A stretch of DNA of 64,000 bases, taken from NCBI RefSeq assembly GCF_964275005.1, contig NC_092702.1, forward strand, positions 7,984,330 to 8,048,329, read 5' to 3'. Each line of letters opens with the position of its first letter. Positions within the stretch are counted from its first letter, which is position 1. Shown piece after piece: positions 10,601 through 21,124 of this stretch. Position numbers and translations under genes: made by a program. This DNA is from Diadema setosum (lineage: Eukaryota; Echinodermata; Echinoidea; Diadematoida; Diadematidae). Under the pieces are notes generated by a model. That model had not been told where the DNA came from, searched no databases, and saw only the letters and a program-made list of their open reading frames with translations.

Positions 10601-13600
10601 TCAATGCTCAAAACTAACTTATTTAATCAATAGTAATGTTTTCTCTCTCTCATTTGCTGCATACATACATGTATCACAATGTGCAGAATTATATTCTGTA
10701 TCCTGATTCCACTTTTCTGTTCTGTACCAATGCACTTAAAAATGCCTGCATCATTACAGTACTTCATAAATGTTATTTTCTATCATTATCATAGAAGCTT
10801 TCTACATTCTCATATATTCCCCTGCTCATATAGTTTACTCTGTCATACCATCAGTTCAGAACCAGAAGGACGTTAGCTTTGCACAGAGTCCATGGAGTTT
10901 ACTAGCGCCTTCTGCTTCTGAAGAGATAGCACCCTTGTATAGTGATGCATTACTCTACATCAGGACCAAGCGCCAATATCAGAGGACACTCACCTTTGTT
11001 GCCCACAAGTGCTATGTGAGGAAACTTGTCTGCGTCCTTGAAGACTTCTCTGATCTTCTGGAACCAGTCCTCCACATTCTCAAAGCTGCTATAGCTTGTG
11101 ATGTCATACACGAGGAGCACGCCCTGCCGATAAAACAGAATGTCTGGTGGTCAGAATGATGAATTAACCCGAGTTGCCTTGGACATAAGACTATTAAAGG
11201 ACAAGTTCACCTTCATTAACATAAGGACTGAGAGAATGCAGCAATATTAGTAGAACACATCAGTGAAAATTTGAGGAAAATTGGACAATCAGTGCAAAAG
11301 TTATGAATTTTTAAAAAATTTTGTGTTGGAACCGCTGGATGAGGAGACTACTAAGGCTCGTGATGTCATATGAGTACAACAGTATAAAGAAAATGTAAAG
11401 AAAATTCAACATATTTTCACTTTTTTCGCAAAATAAAAGAGCACTCGACTTGCCTCTTTCTAAAGGCAATGGGAATAATATTACCCATAACATATGTCAG
11501 TAACGAATCAAAGGAATGTGTACTTTTTTTCAAAAGATGAAATTTTGTGAAATTCTCTTTATATTATCCTTGTATTGTTGTACGCATGTGACATCATACA
11601 CTGCAGTAGTCTTCTCATCCAGTGGTGAATGCACAAAAACTTCAAAAATTCATAACTTTTGAACGGATTGTCCGATTTTCCTCAAACTTTCAATGATGTG
11701 TTCTACTAATATTGCTACATTCTCTTAATCCTTATGTTAATGAAGGTGAACTTGTCCTTTAAAGTATAGCAGCTTAACATTCTTTACTGGACTTGGGAGT
11801 GATTTTTGGATATTTGTATTGAATTCAGTTTGCAATATGAGAGTGAGGAGCTTTGTTTAACTAAACTTACTGTCTTATTTGTCAAGTTGTTTATTGTACA
11901 TGGCGTAAGTACAGTGTACAATGGAGTGGGGAGTTTTCCTGGAATTGTGGGTAACTTGTGAGTTTTTCCCAATTGGATGTACAGACTTGCATATACATAC
12001 AACCAGCACTCAGACAGTTGTGCCTAAGAAATGGCATCTACAATCAGTCAATCAGACATCGTCCATGCCTTATCATACCTCAACAAAACTGAGAGTGCAG
12101 ATTCTCTCGTACTTGGAATCAAGAAGTTGATAGATTTGACAGATTGCAATTGTTCATTACGAAAAAAAAAAAGGTATTAAATCACATTATGCAAGAATGT
12201 AGACATCCCACCATTTCACACACACAAACATACATACGTGGTATAACAGGTTTAATCTTCCTCTTCAATCTCATTTTCGATCATCTCCCATCTTGCATGA
12301 CACAAAATATAGGCATTATAACCACTGAATGCATGCTATCTCTTATCCTCTACAAACTTCAGATATCATATAAACAAACATTTGTAGAACAGTCTACAAA
12401 TTTGTACTTAGCTATTATGGAACATGGATTTTGTTACTGGTGACTATGATCGGAAACTTAATTTCAATGCTTTGATCAATGACTGCTATGTGTATGTAAC
12501 ATTTGCTTATCCAAGTATATCTGATGGCAATTGAATAAGATGCTTCTAAATATTTGACGGGAGCTAATAAGCGAGTAGATACTTACATGTGCTCCAAATA
12601 GATAGTTGTCCAGCATTTTCCCTCCAAGTGTTTGACCTCCAATGTCCCATACTTGAAGGGTAACATTAGCACTCTCTGAAATTAAACAATGTTAAGATGA
12701 CAATCTTGTTAAAAAGTTATTTTCATCCAACTTCAGTGATTCAATGCACTACCAACTTGGCACAGTGGTCATCAATGACCTGTTTTTACAGTCTAATCGC
12801 TAAAACTCAAAAGGTATCGGTAGACAATAACTGAAATCTTTTTGGAGATTTATATTACCCAAGGAGAGTGTGACTGCCTAGGCATGCCAAGGCTTTACTT
12901 TGGACAATGCATACGGTAACTTAGTCACTACAGAGGCTATATTTGAAGAGTTTTATCCCAAAATGAGCAAACTACATTCTTGTTAACCTGTTATGGATGG
13001 GCTGATTTTGCAACAACACACATTTTCCATGGGCACTTGCCCGAGTATACTCGGGACTCATTATTTCAAGGTGAGACATTTACGATTAAAACTGCTAAAA
13101 ACAATGAGAAGAAAAAGAAAATATGGGGTACTTTTAATCATAACTTCAAAGAATATTCCTTATGTTACAAGTGAGGTATCAATGGAAAAGTTTTCTATCA
13201 GGGCCCCATTTCATTAAAAGTTGATCAATATAATAGCAACTTTTTGCTGAAATGGCAATTGCCAAGGTAACAGCAATAATGCAGCTTCCTGATTGGCTGT
13301 TCCTTTGTGAAGTCACCATTCCAGCAGGAGTTGCTATCCTAACATCTTTTATGAAATGGCACCTTGATGATGGACTTACTCTAAAATGTTTAAAAAGTGG
13401 AGTTTAGCCCATTTTGCAATAAAACTCTTAATTTATAATATTAATATACATATATTTCTAACATGTATTATAAAGTTTGTTTGATTCCACACTATTTACT
13501 AGTGTTAACTTGAAAATGGCAAGTATTGGAATTTCACTTTACATTCGTACCTCCAATATTTATACGCTTCAGGAAGAAATCCAGCCCCACAGTCTGCTGG

Positions 13601-15746
13601 TACTGCTTGCCAAACTGCTCCTGGGAGTAGCGTGTTGCCAAGGATGTCTTGAGGGGGAAAGAAATGGAAACAGAAGTCTCAATATAAACAAAATGAACAC
13701 TGACTGTTACTAGCTATCACAGTGCTACTAACGCAAAGCCAAAAGCTTGTTTTACTTTACAGCATTTACAGCCTACAGACTATGAGGAAAAGGAAGAGGG
13801 AAATTTAAAAGTAACTAACTGACAAGCATGTTCTCTTGCCCCTGGCTGGTGGTGTAGTATGTGCTTCAAAATATGTTCTAAAATATTGTCATACAGTCAT
13901 AGCAAATATTAGGTGTGTGACATAGACTACTTTTCACAGAAGTTCTAATTATGGCATATATTGTGCCACATACATCATAGACTTTACCAAAGACACGATA
14001 GCATACTGTAAACGTGGAAATTTTCGCGGTACATTAATTTTCGCGGATTTCGCGCTACGCTCGGCTAGCGCGAATTCAAAAACGCGCGAATATATCTTCA
14101 CAATTTTCTACGCACATTTTGAACGGGATGAATTGTGTGCGCTTCATCGATGGTACTGCTACGTAGTACAATGTACAGGCATGTTTACGCGCGCTACTAG
14201 TACTGTGCGAAGAGACGATACCCTAGATTGCTGTGTACTGTAGCATGCATGATTGTGTGCACCGCACGCATCGATGCTACAGTCCCCCGTGACTACGGTA
14301 CTAGAGTCACAGCTGTACTACGTATTTGAGTGCTTGTACTCGCAGTCGAGCCGCTCGCTACGTCGCTTGTCGTACGCTGGCATAGCAAGCTATGTAGCAG
14401 AGGCTTTGGATGAAAGCAGTGAATGTGTACTACAGTAAAGTAACCTGCTGCGGAGCGCGAATTTAAGAACCCGCGAATACGTTTTCGAGCCGCTCAGCGC
14501 GAAAAATTAATCGCGCGAAAATATTGACGTTTACAGTATAGGGGAAACATGGGTGGTCAGATTGAATTGACCTTCTTCGCTGCCCACTGGGGTACATTAG
14601 AAAAACACGAGTAGCATCCATTAGCAAATGTGTGCATCGAAGTGTATGCTCATCGGTAATGGTCGAGACCAGTTATACAAATTGTAAAGCCATACAGAAT
14701 ATGTTGAGTAGATTCTCGAATATATCCGAGTTGCATCAGCCTTCCCACTCCATCGTGTATCCCCATGCTACTGGGTCTTTAAACTGATTATGATAAAAGA
14801 CCTAAGGAACATTACCAATCAAATGGCTTCAGTTTGCAGCTAGGGTTAAAAGTAGTGACTAGTTAGAAGTCCAGCAAGTCTTGCTGAGCAAGGTTGTGCA
14901 TTATCATGCTGTCCCCCCTCTGCATGGTAAGAGGCAAAATACTCTGTTCCTGGTCTTGGTCTTTGATAGGACATAAAATGGAGGTCCCATGTGTGAGAGA
15001 GGGTTAACGCACTCACATAAACTACAGACCTGCTTTATTCATTAATCACAAACTTCGAAAGGCCAAAGAGCAGGGTGTCGTTGACCTGGTGAAGCAGTCT
15101 AGCCCAAATACCCATAATTAGTGCCCTAGCACACCTATTGTACCGTCGTCTTGGGCAGTTACGAGTTACATATCCCAATTATTAGTATTTAAATCTCATA
15201 GACATACTCATATTTTGCGCAGTTTTAAGGACACTCTTCTCTTACAAATTCCAACATGTAAAATGAAAGTAACATTAGGAAGAAAGATTTGCGGTGACAC
15301 CATGTGTATGTAGTCCTTAGCCGGATCGTTGTTTGGCAGAAGAGCCTAGAAAGAGGAGAAACGAAGAGGGAAGCGACATATGGGGGTTGTGAGGAGGGCA
15401 AAAAGTGAAGAGTGGGAGACAGTAATGGGCTAGAAGTTGAAGTTGCACTAGTGGAGACAGTAGAGAAAGGAACACAGAGAGTGGTAAGGAAGAATAGTGT
15501 GAGAATCAAGTAAGATGTTCGGACATCATTAGAAGGGGAAAGATGAAATAGAAGGGAAGAGGAAGAGGAAGGAGTTGAATGTTGGAGAATCATGGAGATA
15601 GGGGAGAGCAGTGAAGATTCATGAAACCAAGAGGAGAACGAAGTTGGCGAACAGTGTGGCTATGGAATGTGAATCAATGGAGAAAGGACGAATAATAAAA
15701 ATAGGAGGGGTAAGTAGAGGAGAGATGAGAATATGTGGAGAGAAGG

Positions 15747-15779
<33 letters not shown>

Positions 15780-17136
15780 GGCAATGAAAAGAAGAAGAAA
15801 AGAACAAATTGAAATTCAAGACGTAAATTAGAGGGAGCTAGTGTGGATCCTATAATTAAATTCTGCGGAGGAGAAAAAAAAAATGGAGAGGAAATTGATA
15901 ACAGTTAAATCCTGAAAAGGTTCCTGTGGGAGAAATGCAAAAAGTAACATTGGGAGACAGAGCATTTGCCTGTGCAGCTCCCAAATCTGGAATGATCTAC
16001 CATTAGAAGTCCAGAAATCCTCAACTGTAGCAGTCTTTAAATCACGACTCAAAACACATCTTTTAATTTTGTCCTTGTTCTGTTCATTATCATCAAGCAC
16101 ATCAGAAGCTTTTGCAGCGCAGAAGAATATATGTCTATAGGTTTTGCACTTTCAAGGAGGAGACTTGTACTGCAAGTTCTGGGTAGATAAATGAACACTA
16201 ACATTCACCAAAATCTCCACTCTCTCTCCTATCCTATCAATAAAATGGATGGCCAGAACTACTGTAAAAGTGGATATTTTTGTGCAAGTAATTTTTTGCG
16301 CTTGGCAGGGTAAGAAGGGTTTCGCGTGTTTTAATTCCACGGAATCAATACATCACGCACAGGAACATATGGCGAGCAAAAATATTTGCGTGCTATTACA
16401 TGTATTTCCGTGGTACTTTTTGTTTGCTCGAAATGCGCAAAAATTTCAACACCCCGAAAATTTCCATATTTAGTCAGTATAGGGCCTAGGCACCCTACAC
16501 ATGACATGACTAACGTTACATACTACTACACAACTACATAATGTGGTTCTATTAATTGGTGAATGTTTCAGTATCAGTGGCTTAGTCCACAGGCACAGAA
16601 TCACCTATGCTGACGTTGGCAACTTAAAATGATTTAGAACTAGGAGTAGGACAGCCTTTGAGTTTCGGCCTTCAGTTGGATGCTGTTGCAGAATTGACGA
16701 CAGACACTGTGATTGATTTGCTTTTCATTGACACTAGTTTCAAGATGTCCAACGTCCACGGCAACGTCTTTCCATGACCATTCCATATTGTACATGGTAC
16801 AGTTGACATTACCTTAGAATAAACAAGTATTTCGTACTTCATTCAGAGCAAGCAAAGTTATGGGACGGGGGCTCCTTTAAAAGCCCGTAATAGTGTTAGG
16901 TAGATAACGTTTAGTTTTGGTTTTGGCTGGCAATCAATGCAGTGCAGTTCAGTGCAGTGTACTCGACTCTGAGCTGTGCTGTGCCTGTGAATGCGAGTAC
17001 ACACTCCTGTAGTAACGAGTTAGGTTTCTACTGTACGTAAATTTACCTTTCCCGAAGCACCGTCGCCGACTATTACAATCTTTAATTGCCTGTGGTTATC
17101 CCTCTCTCCGGATCCTTCATCTTCTGACGAAGACAT
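7603..17136 (-). CDS. RAB28: Rab28 small GTPase, complete, seven coding exons
   Basis: Rab28 is a divergent Rab-family GTPase that works at cilia and in photoreceptor outer segments. The coding exons, in transcript order, are 17136-17047, 13647-13551, 12675-12587, 11123-10994, 10087-9984, 8960-8883 and 7698-7603. Together they total 684 nt and predict 227 aa, against 221 for human Rab28 as I recall it. Intron phases are 0,1,0,1,0,0 and every junction restores frame. Visible motifs are the P-loop GDGASGKT (residues 24-31), the Rab28-type switch II WDIGGQT (72-78, where most Rabs have WDTAGQ), NKAD (134-137), SAKTGDS (164-170) and the terminal CaaX box CAVM (224-227), which predicts farnesylation rather than the usual double geranylgeranylation. 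ATG 17136 is the first in-frame ATG and has A at -3. The introns carry MITEs and a LINE relic, but the coding frame is intact. The identification rests on residue-level similarity along the whole length. Confidence 0.95.
7699..8882 (-). other. RAB28: Rab28 intron 6, U12-type (minor spliceosome) intron
   Basis: The minus strand reads GTATCCTTT at 8882-8874, the exact U12 donor consensus. TCCTTGAC, an excellent U12 branch-site match, lies at 7725-7718. The branch adenosine at 7719 is 20 nt from the AG at 7699, and there is no pyrimidine-rich tract in between. The intron also contains a 363-bp inverted-repeat element (7776-8138) just upstream of the branch site. The subclass is GT-AG. Confidence 0.85.
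7776..8138. mobile_element. 363-bp MITE inside the U12-type intron of Rab28
   Basis: The left end CTGTAAAACCAGAAACATTT and the reverse complement of the right end, CTGTAAAACTAGAAAATTTT, match, and the match continues through GCATGAAACTTT. The interior has repeated TTCGCG and CGCGAA words. The termini CTGTAAA...TTTACAG link it to the 14003-14539 element. Confidence 0.8.
8883..8960 (-). CDS. RAB28: Rab28 coding exon 6 (C-terminal helix)
   Basis: It encodes residues 171-196: [17 protein letters not shown], then TKAEIEHNS, the last helix of the G domain. The acceptor is TTCCAG. The downstream donor is GTATCCTTT, an exact U12-type 5' splice site that a U2-type donor would not normally match (C at +5). 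Reading on without splicing reaches a stop after 18 more codons (see findings). Confidence 0.93.
8961..9983 (-). other. RAB28: Rab28 intron 5
   Basis: This 1.0-kb U2-type intron has donor GTGAGT and acceptor TTCCAG. It contains a (CA)n tract at 9400-9423 and AT-rich ATC/ATT repeats near 9520-9600. No coding was recognised in it. Confidence 0.85.
9400..9423. repeat. (CA)n microsatellite
   Basis: There are twelve CA units in Rab28 intron 5. Confidence 0.95.
9984..10087 (-). CDS. RAB28: Rab28 coding exon 5 (G5 motif SAK)
   Basis: It encodes residues 136-170: [14 protein letters not shown], a helix, and [12 protein letters not shown]. It completes the NKxD motif with D137 and carries the G5 motif SAK. 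The acceptor is CTGCAG and the donor is GTGAGT in phase 0. Confidence 0.95.
10088..10993 (-). other. RAB28: Rab28 intron 4
   Basis: This is a 906-bp U2-type intron (donor GTGAGT, acceptor CTGCAG). Apart from the possible LINE scrap on the opposite strand, nothing was recognised in it. Confidence 0.85.
10585..10633 (+). pseudogene. Possible LINE reverse-transcriptase C-terminal scrap
   Basis: The plus strand reads [15 protein letters not shown] followed by a stop. It resembles the last residues of many CR1/L2-like LINE proteins (the FKSxLKTHLF motif). It lies in Rab28 intron 4, opposite to the gene. It is short, so chance cannot be excluded. Confidence 0.3.
10994..11123 (-). CDS. RAB28: Rab28 coding exon 4 (core, GNK motif)
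   Basis: It encodes residues 93-135: [20 protein letters not shown], then a charged helix, then HIALVGNK, the G4 motif for guanine recognition. The acceptor is CGGCAG and the donor is GTGAGT in phase 1. Confidence 0.95.
11124..12586 (-). other. RAB28: Rab28 intron 3
   Basis: This 1.46-kb intron has donor GTAAGT and acceptor CGGCAG. It carries the palindromic MITE at 11195-11762; the remainder is AT-rich with no recognised exon. Confidence 0.85.
11195..11762. mobile_element. 568-bp palindromic MITE in Rab28 intron 3
   Basis: The two arms (about 11195-11320 and 11640-11762) are reverse complements with few mismatches, starting TTAAAGGACAAGTTCACCTT and ending in the complement. Further shared words are ATTAGTAGAACACATCA and AAAGTTATGAATTTT. 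It has no coding capacity. Confidence 0.85.
12587..12675 (-). CDS. RAB28: Rab28 coding exon 3 (switch II, WDIGGQ)
   Basis: It encodes residues 63-92, including [13 protein letters not shown] and [13 protein letters not shown]. The motif WDIGGQ is characteristic of Rab28 and contains the catalytic glutamine (Q77). The acceptor is TTTCAG and the donor is GTAAGT. Frame is completed by the single base carried over from exon 2. Confidence 0.95.
12676..13550 (-). other. RAB28: Rab28 intron 2
   Basis: This 875-bp intron has donor GTACGA and acceptor TTTCAG. It contains a 16-bp palindrome, CCCGAGTATACTCGGG, near 13029 and the MITE at 13201-13363. Confidence 0.85.
13201..13363. mobile_element. 163-bp MITE, diverged relative of the 4479-4626 element
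   Basis: The left end GGCCCCATTTCATTAAAAGTTG is roughly repeated in reverse complement at the right end (ATCTTTTATGAAATGGCACC). The loop contains GATTGGCTG. Size, end sequence and loop motif are like those of 4479-4626. Confidence 0.65.
13551..13647 (-). CDS. RAB28: Rab28 coding exon 2 (switch I region)
   Basis: It encodes residues 31-62, starting [19 protein letters not shown] and continuing GLDFFLKRI. It holds the switch I region with the effector threonine (QQT). The acceptor is CTCAAG before ACA, and the donor GTACGA leaves one base (phase 1). Confidence 0.94.
14003..14539. mobile_element. ~535-bp CGCG-rich element with CTGTAAACGT termini
   Basis: ATACTGTAAACGT (14003-14015) and ACGTTTACAGTAT (14527-14539) are perfect inverted repeats, flanked by TA. 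Just inside, ATTTTCGCG/CGCGAAAAT words are also inverted. The interior is unusually CpG-rich for the window. The TA flanks are consistent with a Tc1/mariner-type non-autonomous element. It lies in Rab28 intron 1. Confidence 0.8.
15747..15781. repeat. (GA)n followed by a G13 tract
   Basis: A GA microsatellite (15747-15769) runs directly into 13 Gs (15769-15781), within a purine-rich stretch from about 15330 to 15830. Confidence 0.95.
15931..16075 (+). pseudogene. Relic of a LINE (non-LTR retrotransposon) C-terminus
   Basis: One frame reads [13 protein letters not shown] one-base shift then gives [18 protein letters not shown] and KSRLKTHLL. This GDRAF...APxLWNxLP...FKSxLKTHLF pattern is the recognised C-terminal tail of many CR1/L2/Jockey-type reverse-transcriptase proteins. 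The frameshift between the two parts, and the absence of the rest of the protein upstream, make it a dead 5'-truncated copy. It sits in Rab28 intron 1 in the opposite orientation. Confidence 0.75.
16260..16481. mobile_element. ~220-bp degraded relative of the CTGTAAACGT element
   Basis: It starts TACTGTAAAAGTGGATATTT and ends with GAAAATTTCCATATTTAGTCAGTA. These are approximate inverted ends resembling those at 14003-14539. GCG-containing words are repeated inside. Confidence 0.55.
17047..17136 (-). CDS. RAB28: Rab28 coding exon 1 (start codon, P-loop)
   Basis: It encodes residues 1-30, an acidic N-terminus followed by [14 protein letters not shown], the beta-1 strand and most of the P-loop. 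The donor GTAAAT follows the AAG lysine codon, so the intron splits the P-loop between K30 and T31 in phase 0. No in-frame ATG lies upstream before a stop, which supports this start. Confidence 0.94.
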
Positions 17137-17702
17137 GTTCTCAAGCAAAATAAATCGTGGTTCTGTGTGTGGAATGATATCTTCTATAGGCCTATGTCCG
17201 TACAAAAAGGATCAAGGACTACGAACGACTATCTACTGCAAGAGCCATGTATGGGAAAATCGTGTACGCAAACTTTCTATACAGATTTTCCCCTTTCACA
17301 CACTCATCGCGCAGATATGCCGTATCTAACGTACACAAACTAAACGGGATCTTACCGTGGTCATAGTTTTTCCATTGAAGGGATTACAGCGCCATCTATC
17401 GCCTACATTATGTATAATGTGAGTGAATAAGTAAATAAGAAAATTAAGTTATAAATTATGTCAACATAATCAATGTTTCGTCACATGCCGGCACTACAAT
17501 ATATCTCAACTGAAAAGATGGTTTGATATTTTATTGTTTTGATTAATTTTATTATTATTAAGTTATTATCGACGACTGTTTGCTGATTGATGCCATGATA
17601 ACTTGTCAATTCTCGCAGTTTACAATGATTACAAACTCCCTGGCTCCTGAATAGGTCCTGAGACTGTCATGATACTAACACGAACTGAATAACTTATATC
17701 AT

Positions 17703-17785
17703 ACAACAACAACAACAACAGCAACAATAATGACAATAGCAATAATAATAATAATGATAATAGCAATGATAATAATAATAATTGG
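17703..17785. repeat. (ACA)n/(AAT)n compound microsatellite
   Basis: ACA units (17703-17720) give way to AAT and GAT units to about 17785, at the left edge of the fold-back element. Confidence 0.9.
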
Positions 17786-18490
17786 ATTGCTACTAATTCA
17801 TAATTGTCAGCTATGGAGAGCGCGGCAGTGTTGGTTGTGAGGAAAGAAGAACTCTTCCTCTTTATCCATTGTTGACAAATGTCTTGCAGGACTGAGCACG
17901 TGGACTTTAAAGACAACAATGACAAATTTCACTTTTCCAGTGTTATCATGAAAGAACAATGAATGTCTCACTGAATGGATGAGATCTGTCAATGAAAGTG
18001 GTCAAATAAACAGGCCAGCCGGCACGACTGCAGATTTGTGTTTGGGGTTTCTTCTAACCTTATGGTCCATAACTTTTAGCATTTTTTTTTTCGCTGTGAG
18101 CTATTATGTGTTGAACATGCACGAACAGAGAAAAATAACGGGTTGGCCTTTGTGGGAGTAACCAAATTATTGGACAACAAAATGTTAGAAGAAATCCCAA
18201 ATAAAACCCCTAAACGCAAATATGCATTCGTACAGGCTGGCCTATTTATTTGGCCACTTTCACTGACAGATCTCATCCATTCAGTGAGACATTCATTATC
18301 CCTTCATGTGGCACTCAAACTTGGCAAAAGTACCATTTGCCATTATTGTTTTTAAAAAACATGTGCTCAGTAATGCATGACATTAACTTGTGAACATAAT
18401 TTGGTACCAACGGAAAAAAGAAGAGGTTTTCTTTCCTCACAATCAATATTGCGCTCTCCTTAACTGACAATGAAATAGTAGCCTTCCAAA
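17785..18490. mobile_element. ~700-bp fold-back (long palindromic) element
   Basis: The two halves are reverse complements over about 300 bp each. CTGAATGGATGAGATCTGTC on the left pairs with GACAGATCTCATCCATTCAG on the right. GAGAGCGCGGCAGTGTTGGT pairs approximately with the GCGCTCTCC region near 18455. Similar peptides can be read from both strands for this reason, so they are not genes. Confidence 0.8.
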
Positions 18491-20911
18491 GTTGGATTAC
18501 TTTTTTTTTTTATGCGTACTGCATGTTCCGTACAGGAAAGCGTGACCCTCAAAAGCTGTACGTAACAGATTTAGAAGTGCATGCGTATATTATTCATAAT
18601 TTTTAAGTCATGGATGACAAAAAGGTTTGATCACAAGTTTAGCTGTCTTTTTGTGTTCCTTTTCAGATATCTATATAGCAGAGTGAAGGAAAACCGATTC
18701 AAATGTGTAATTTCGCGTTATTTTATCTTATTGAACATTTACTCAATAATGACATTCAAAGAAGAATGACAAATGAAACAAACAAATGTTATCGTGAAGG
18801 AAAAAAAAACGTGATTAAGCAGCGACGTAGAGACATAAAAAGTGGTAAAAATGCAACATTCAGGAAATGAAAGATGTCGATGTTTCAGCTTAATCACTAT
18901 TTGCTTTGTTTTGTTTTTCATTTGGGTTGGCTAAATGTTCTTGTTTAAAAGTTAAATCCAAATAATAAGTCATTGATTTATGACAGGTATCATGGATTTC
19001 CTATAACACAATGTTTTCTACATACTACATTTTGCTTCTTTCAAATTACTAAACAATATCAATTGACAAAATGTATACTTTGTGTCGTCGTATGACATAT
19101 TGTTGGATGGAAATACAGTTTAAATTGAATCTATACAAGAAATAGATAAAGATTAGTGAAGATAGAACCATCAAAGAAGGGATTCAAGCTCAATCTGCAT
19201 GTTGCTGCATGATCCATTTTAAGAGCGTATTTTTGTGCTTGATTTATGCAGCTGAACTTATATAGGAGATTGACAGCCAAGCTGACTTTTCTTATATATT
19301 GTATGTCAAAAGCTTTTGAAATTCATTTTTTTTTTAAATGACAAAGATATTATTGACAAGAGTTAATTACCACCGTTTCCTCCCCTTTGCGTGTCTATTG
19401 AAATTAGTTCTTTCCTTCGAACGGTTGGGGTTCGGGTTCATTCCACTATTACTGCCCAAAATAAATTTTTACTTTTATAATGTCTGTTGCTTTAACAAAA
19501 AAAGAGAGTAATAATGATGATAACAATAAATTTTAAAAAGTCTGGCATAAATGGTGTTGGCAAAAAAGTTGGTTTCACGAGAACTATAATATGCTGGGAG
19601 TTATATATAAATCGATTATGTTCATGAAAAAAGTGCAATCAATTTCGATGTGATGTGGGCAGCAGTGGAATTGAAACAAAAATAGCTAAACATCCACAAC
19701 ACTCAACACTTTTGCAGATGAATATCAATGATGCAACCAGGGGTAACTTAATGTTCTACAAAGCAACATATCGGCAATTTGATTTGCAAAGTTTTGTTTT
19801 GAACGTCTTTTGCACGTCTCGCATTGAGTAAAAATTGTCCTTATTTCTTTTATTATCAACTGCATGTCTTAAAAAAAGAAGAAGATATAAACAGCATTTA
19901 AAAGTCGATTTCAAATGGCCGATCCACCACATACAGATGCATCGCTTGTATAGGCGATCATTATACTAATCAAATTCAATTCAAATAATTTTATTTCCAT
20001 ATAAAGTAATCAAGGGCAATATAACGCTTACACGAGTAAATGATTTTAAAAAGAATTTCAAATCACGTGAGCTTCAATGATACATAATATAAATCATAGT
20101 TATGTCATCTTTACGTATACCGATAAATGAACAAGTTTAAGCAACTACAATTTCATTTGTAACTGTAATGGAAAAACAGGAATTCGCAAGAAAAACATAG
20201 CTAGTAAATCTCGTGAATATTACAGAAGAAGATATTGAGATGCCCTTATCTTAATCACCTGAAACATAATATTATCATATATTCCTGCTATATTTAAGGA
20301 TAACAATTTATATAAGAGCATATTGCTTTCGTCACCCTCTTTTCTTTCTGAACGAATTCACTCGTGCAATTGATGCGTAGGTGCGCGATAAAAACATGCA
20401 TGCAGAGAAGAAAATTACACACGAAATAAGAAGAACAACAAAATGGCGAAAATAGCTGTTCATTTTAGACAAATAGGACCAGTCTATGGCTTACAGTCAT
20501 GACAATCATGTGGTAGTTTGAATGCAGCAAAATCACAGCCGTGAAAAGAAGAGGTTTGCGAGCGAATATTGCACCGTATACCAACTGACATCCATATAGC
20601 GAATTGCATATAATAATATATAGCAAAGCAATAGATCAAACAATTTGACATTTTGTTTTGTTTGTATTGGCAATTGCTTTTGTCTCTTTCTCTTAAGCAT
20701 TAATTTTGTTTTTATCCATAGTTGGGAGGATATAATATCTAATAAACTGGTTGTATATTTTTTATATAAGCGGGAGGCCTAAGTGGCGACGGGAATCCTG
20801 TTTAGGGCCTATACTGATTGGTCTTAGCGTTTGGTCATGTAACCAAATATCACATTGCTGCGTATTGTTGGAGACAAAACTCAGATTGAGAAAAATGTCC
20901 CAAACACAATG

Positions 20912-20953
20912 TGACGTCATATTCATGGTATAGTGCACTATATATGACGTCAT
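20912..20953. promoter_or_regulatory. Tandem pair of CRE-type sites TGACGTCAT
   Basis: TGACGTCAT occurs at 20912-20920 and 20945-20953, each followed by ATT(C/T)ATGG. It is therefore a duplicated unit of about 17 bp. TGACGTCA is the full palindromic CREB/ATF consensus. The location is intergenic between Rab28 and prominin, 3.8 kb upstream of the Rab28 start codon. Function is inference. Confidence 0.4.
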
Positions 20954-20976
20954 ATTTATGGCAGTATATTTATATA

Positions 20977-21124
20977 ATATTGGATGGCCTTGAGGTTAAT
21001 ACAATTAGGAAATATTGGACGAGCTATGCACAAATATTGGACGAGTCGAAGACGAGTCCAATATTTTGCTTAGCGAGTCCAATATTTCCTTGTATTAACC
21101 GAAAAGTATAGGATATCCAATATC
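20977..21124. repeat. ~148-bp inverted repeat (hairpin)
   Basis: The arms contain GGTTAATACAA...GGAAATATTGGAC and their reverse complement GTCCAATATTTCC...TTGTATTAACC. The centre is TTGGACGAGTCGAAGACGAG. AATATTGG words recur to about 21540, so it may be part of a larger element reaching about 21630. Confidence 0.7.

Larger units (their letters stand above)
13648..17046 (-). other. RAB28: Rab28 intron 1
   Basis: This 3.4-kb intron has donor GTAAAT and acceptor CTCAAG. It carries the elements at 14003 and 16260, the LINE relic and a purine-rich tract (15330-15830). No further exon was recognised. Confidence 0.85.

Noticed and set aside
10770-11159. 129-codon plus-strand open frame
   Set aside because: It is antisense to Rab28 exon 4.
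17979-18276. Two peptides starting MRSVNESGQINRP and MRSVSESGQINRP on opposite strands
   Set aside because: They are the two arms of the palindromic element at 17785-18490 read from each side, not a gene pair.
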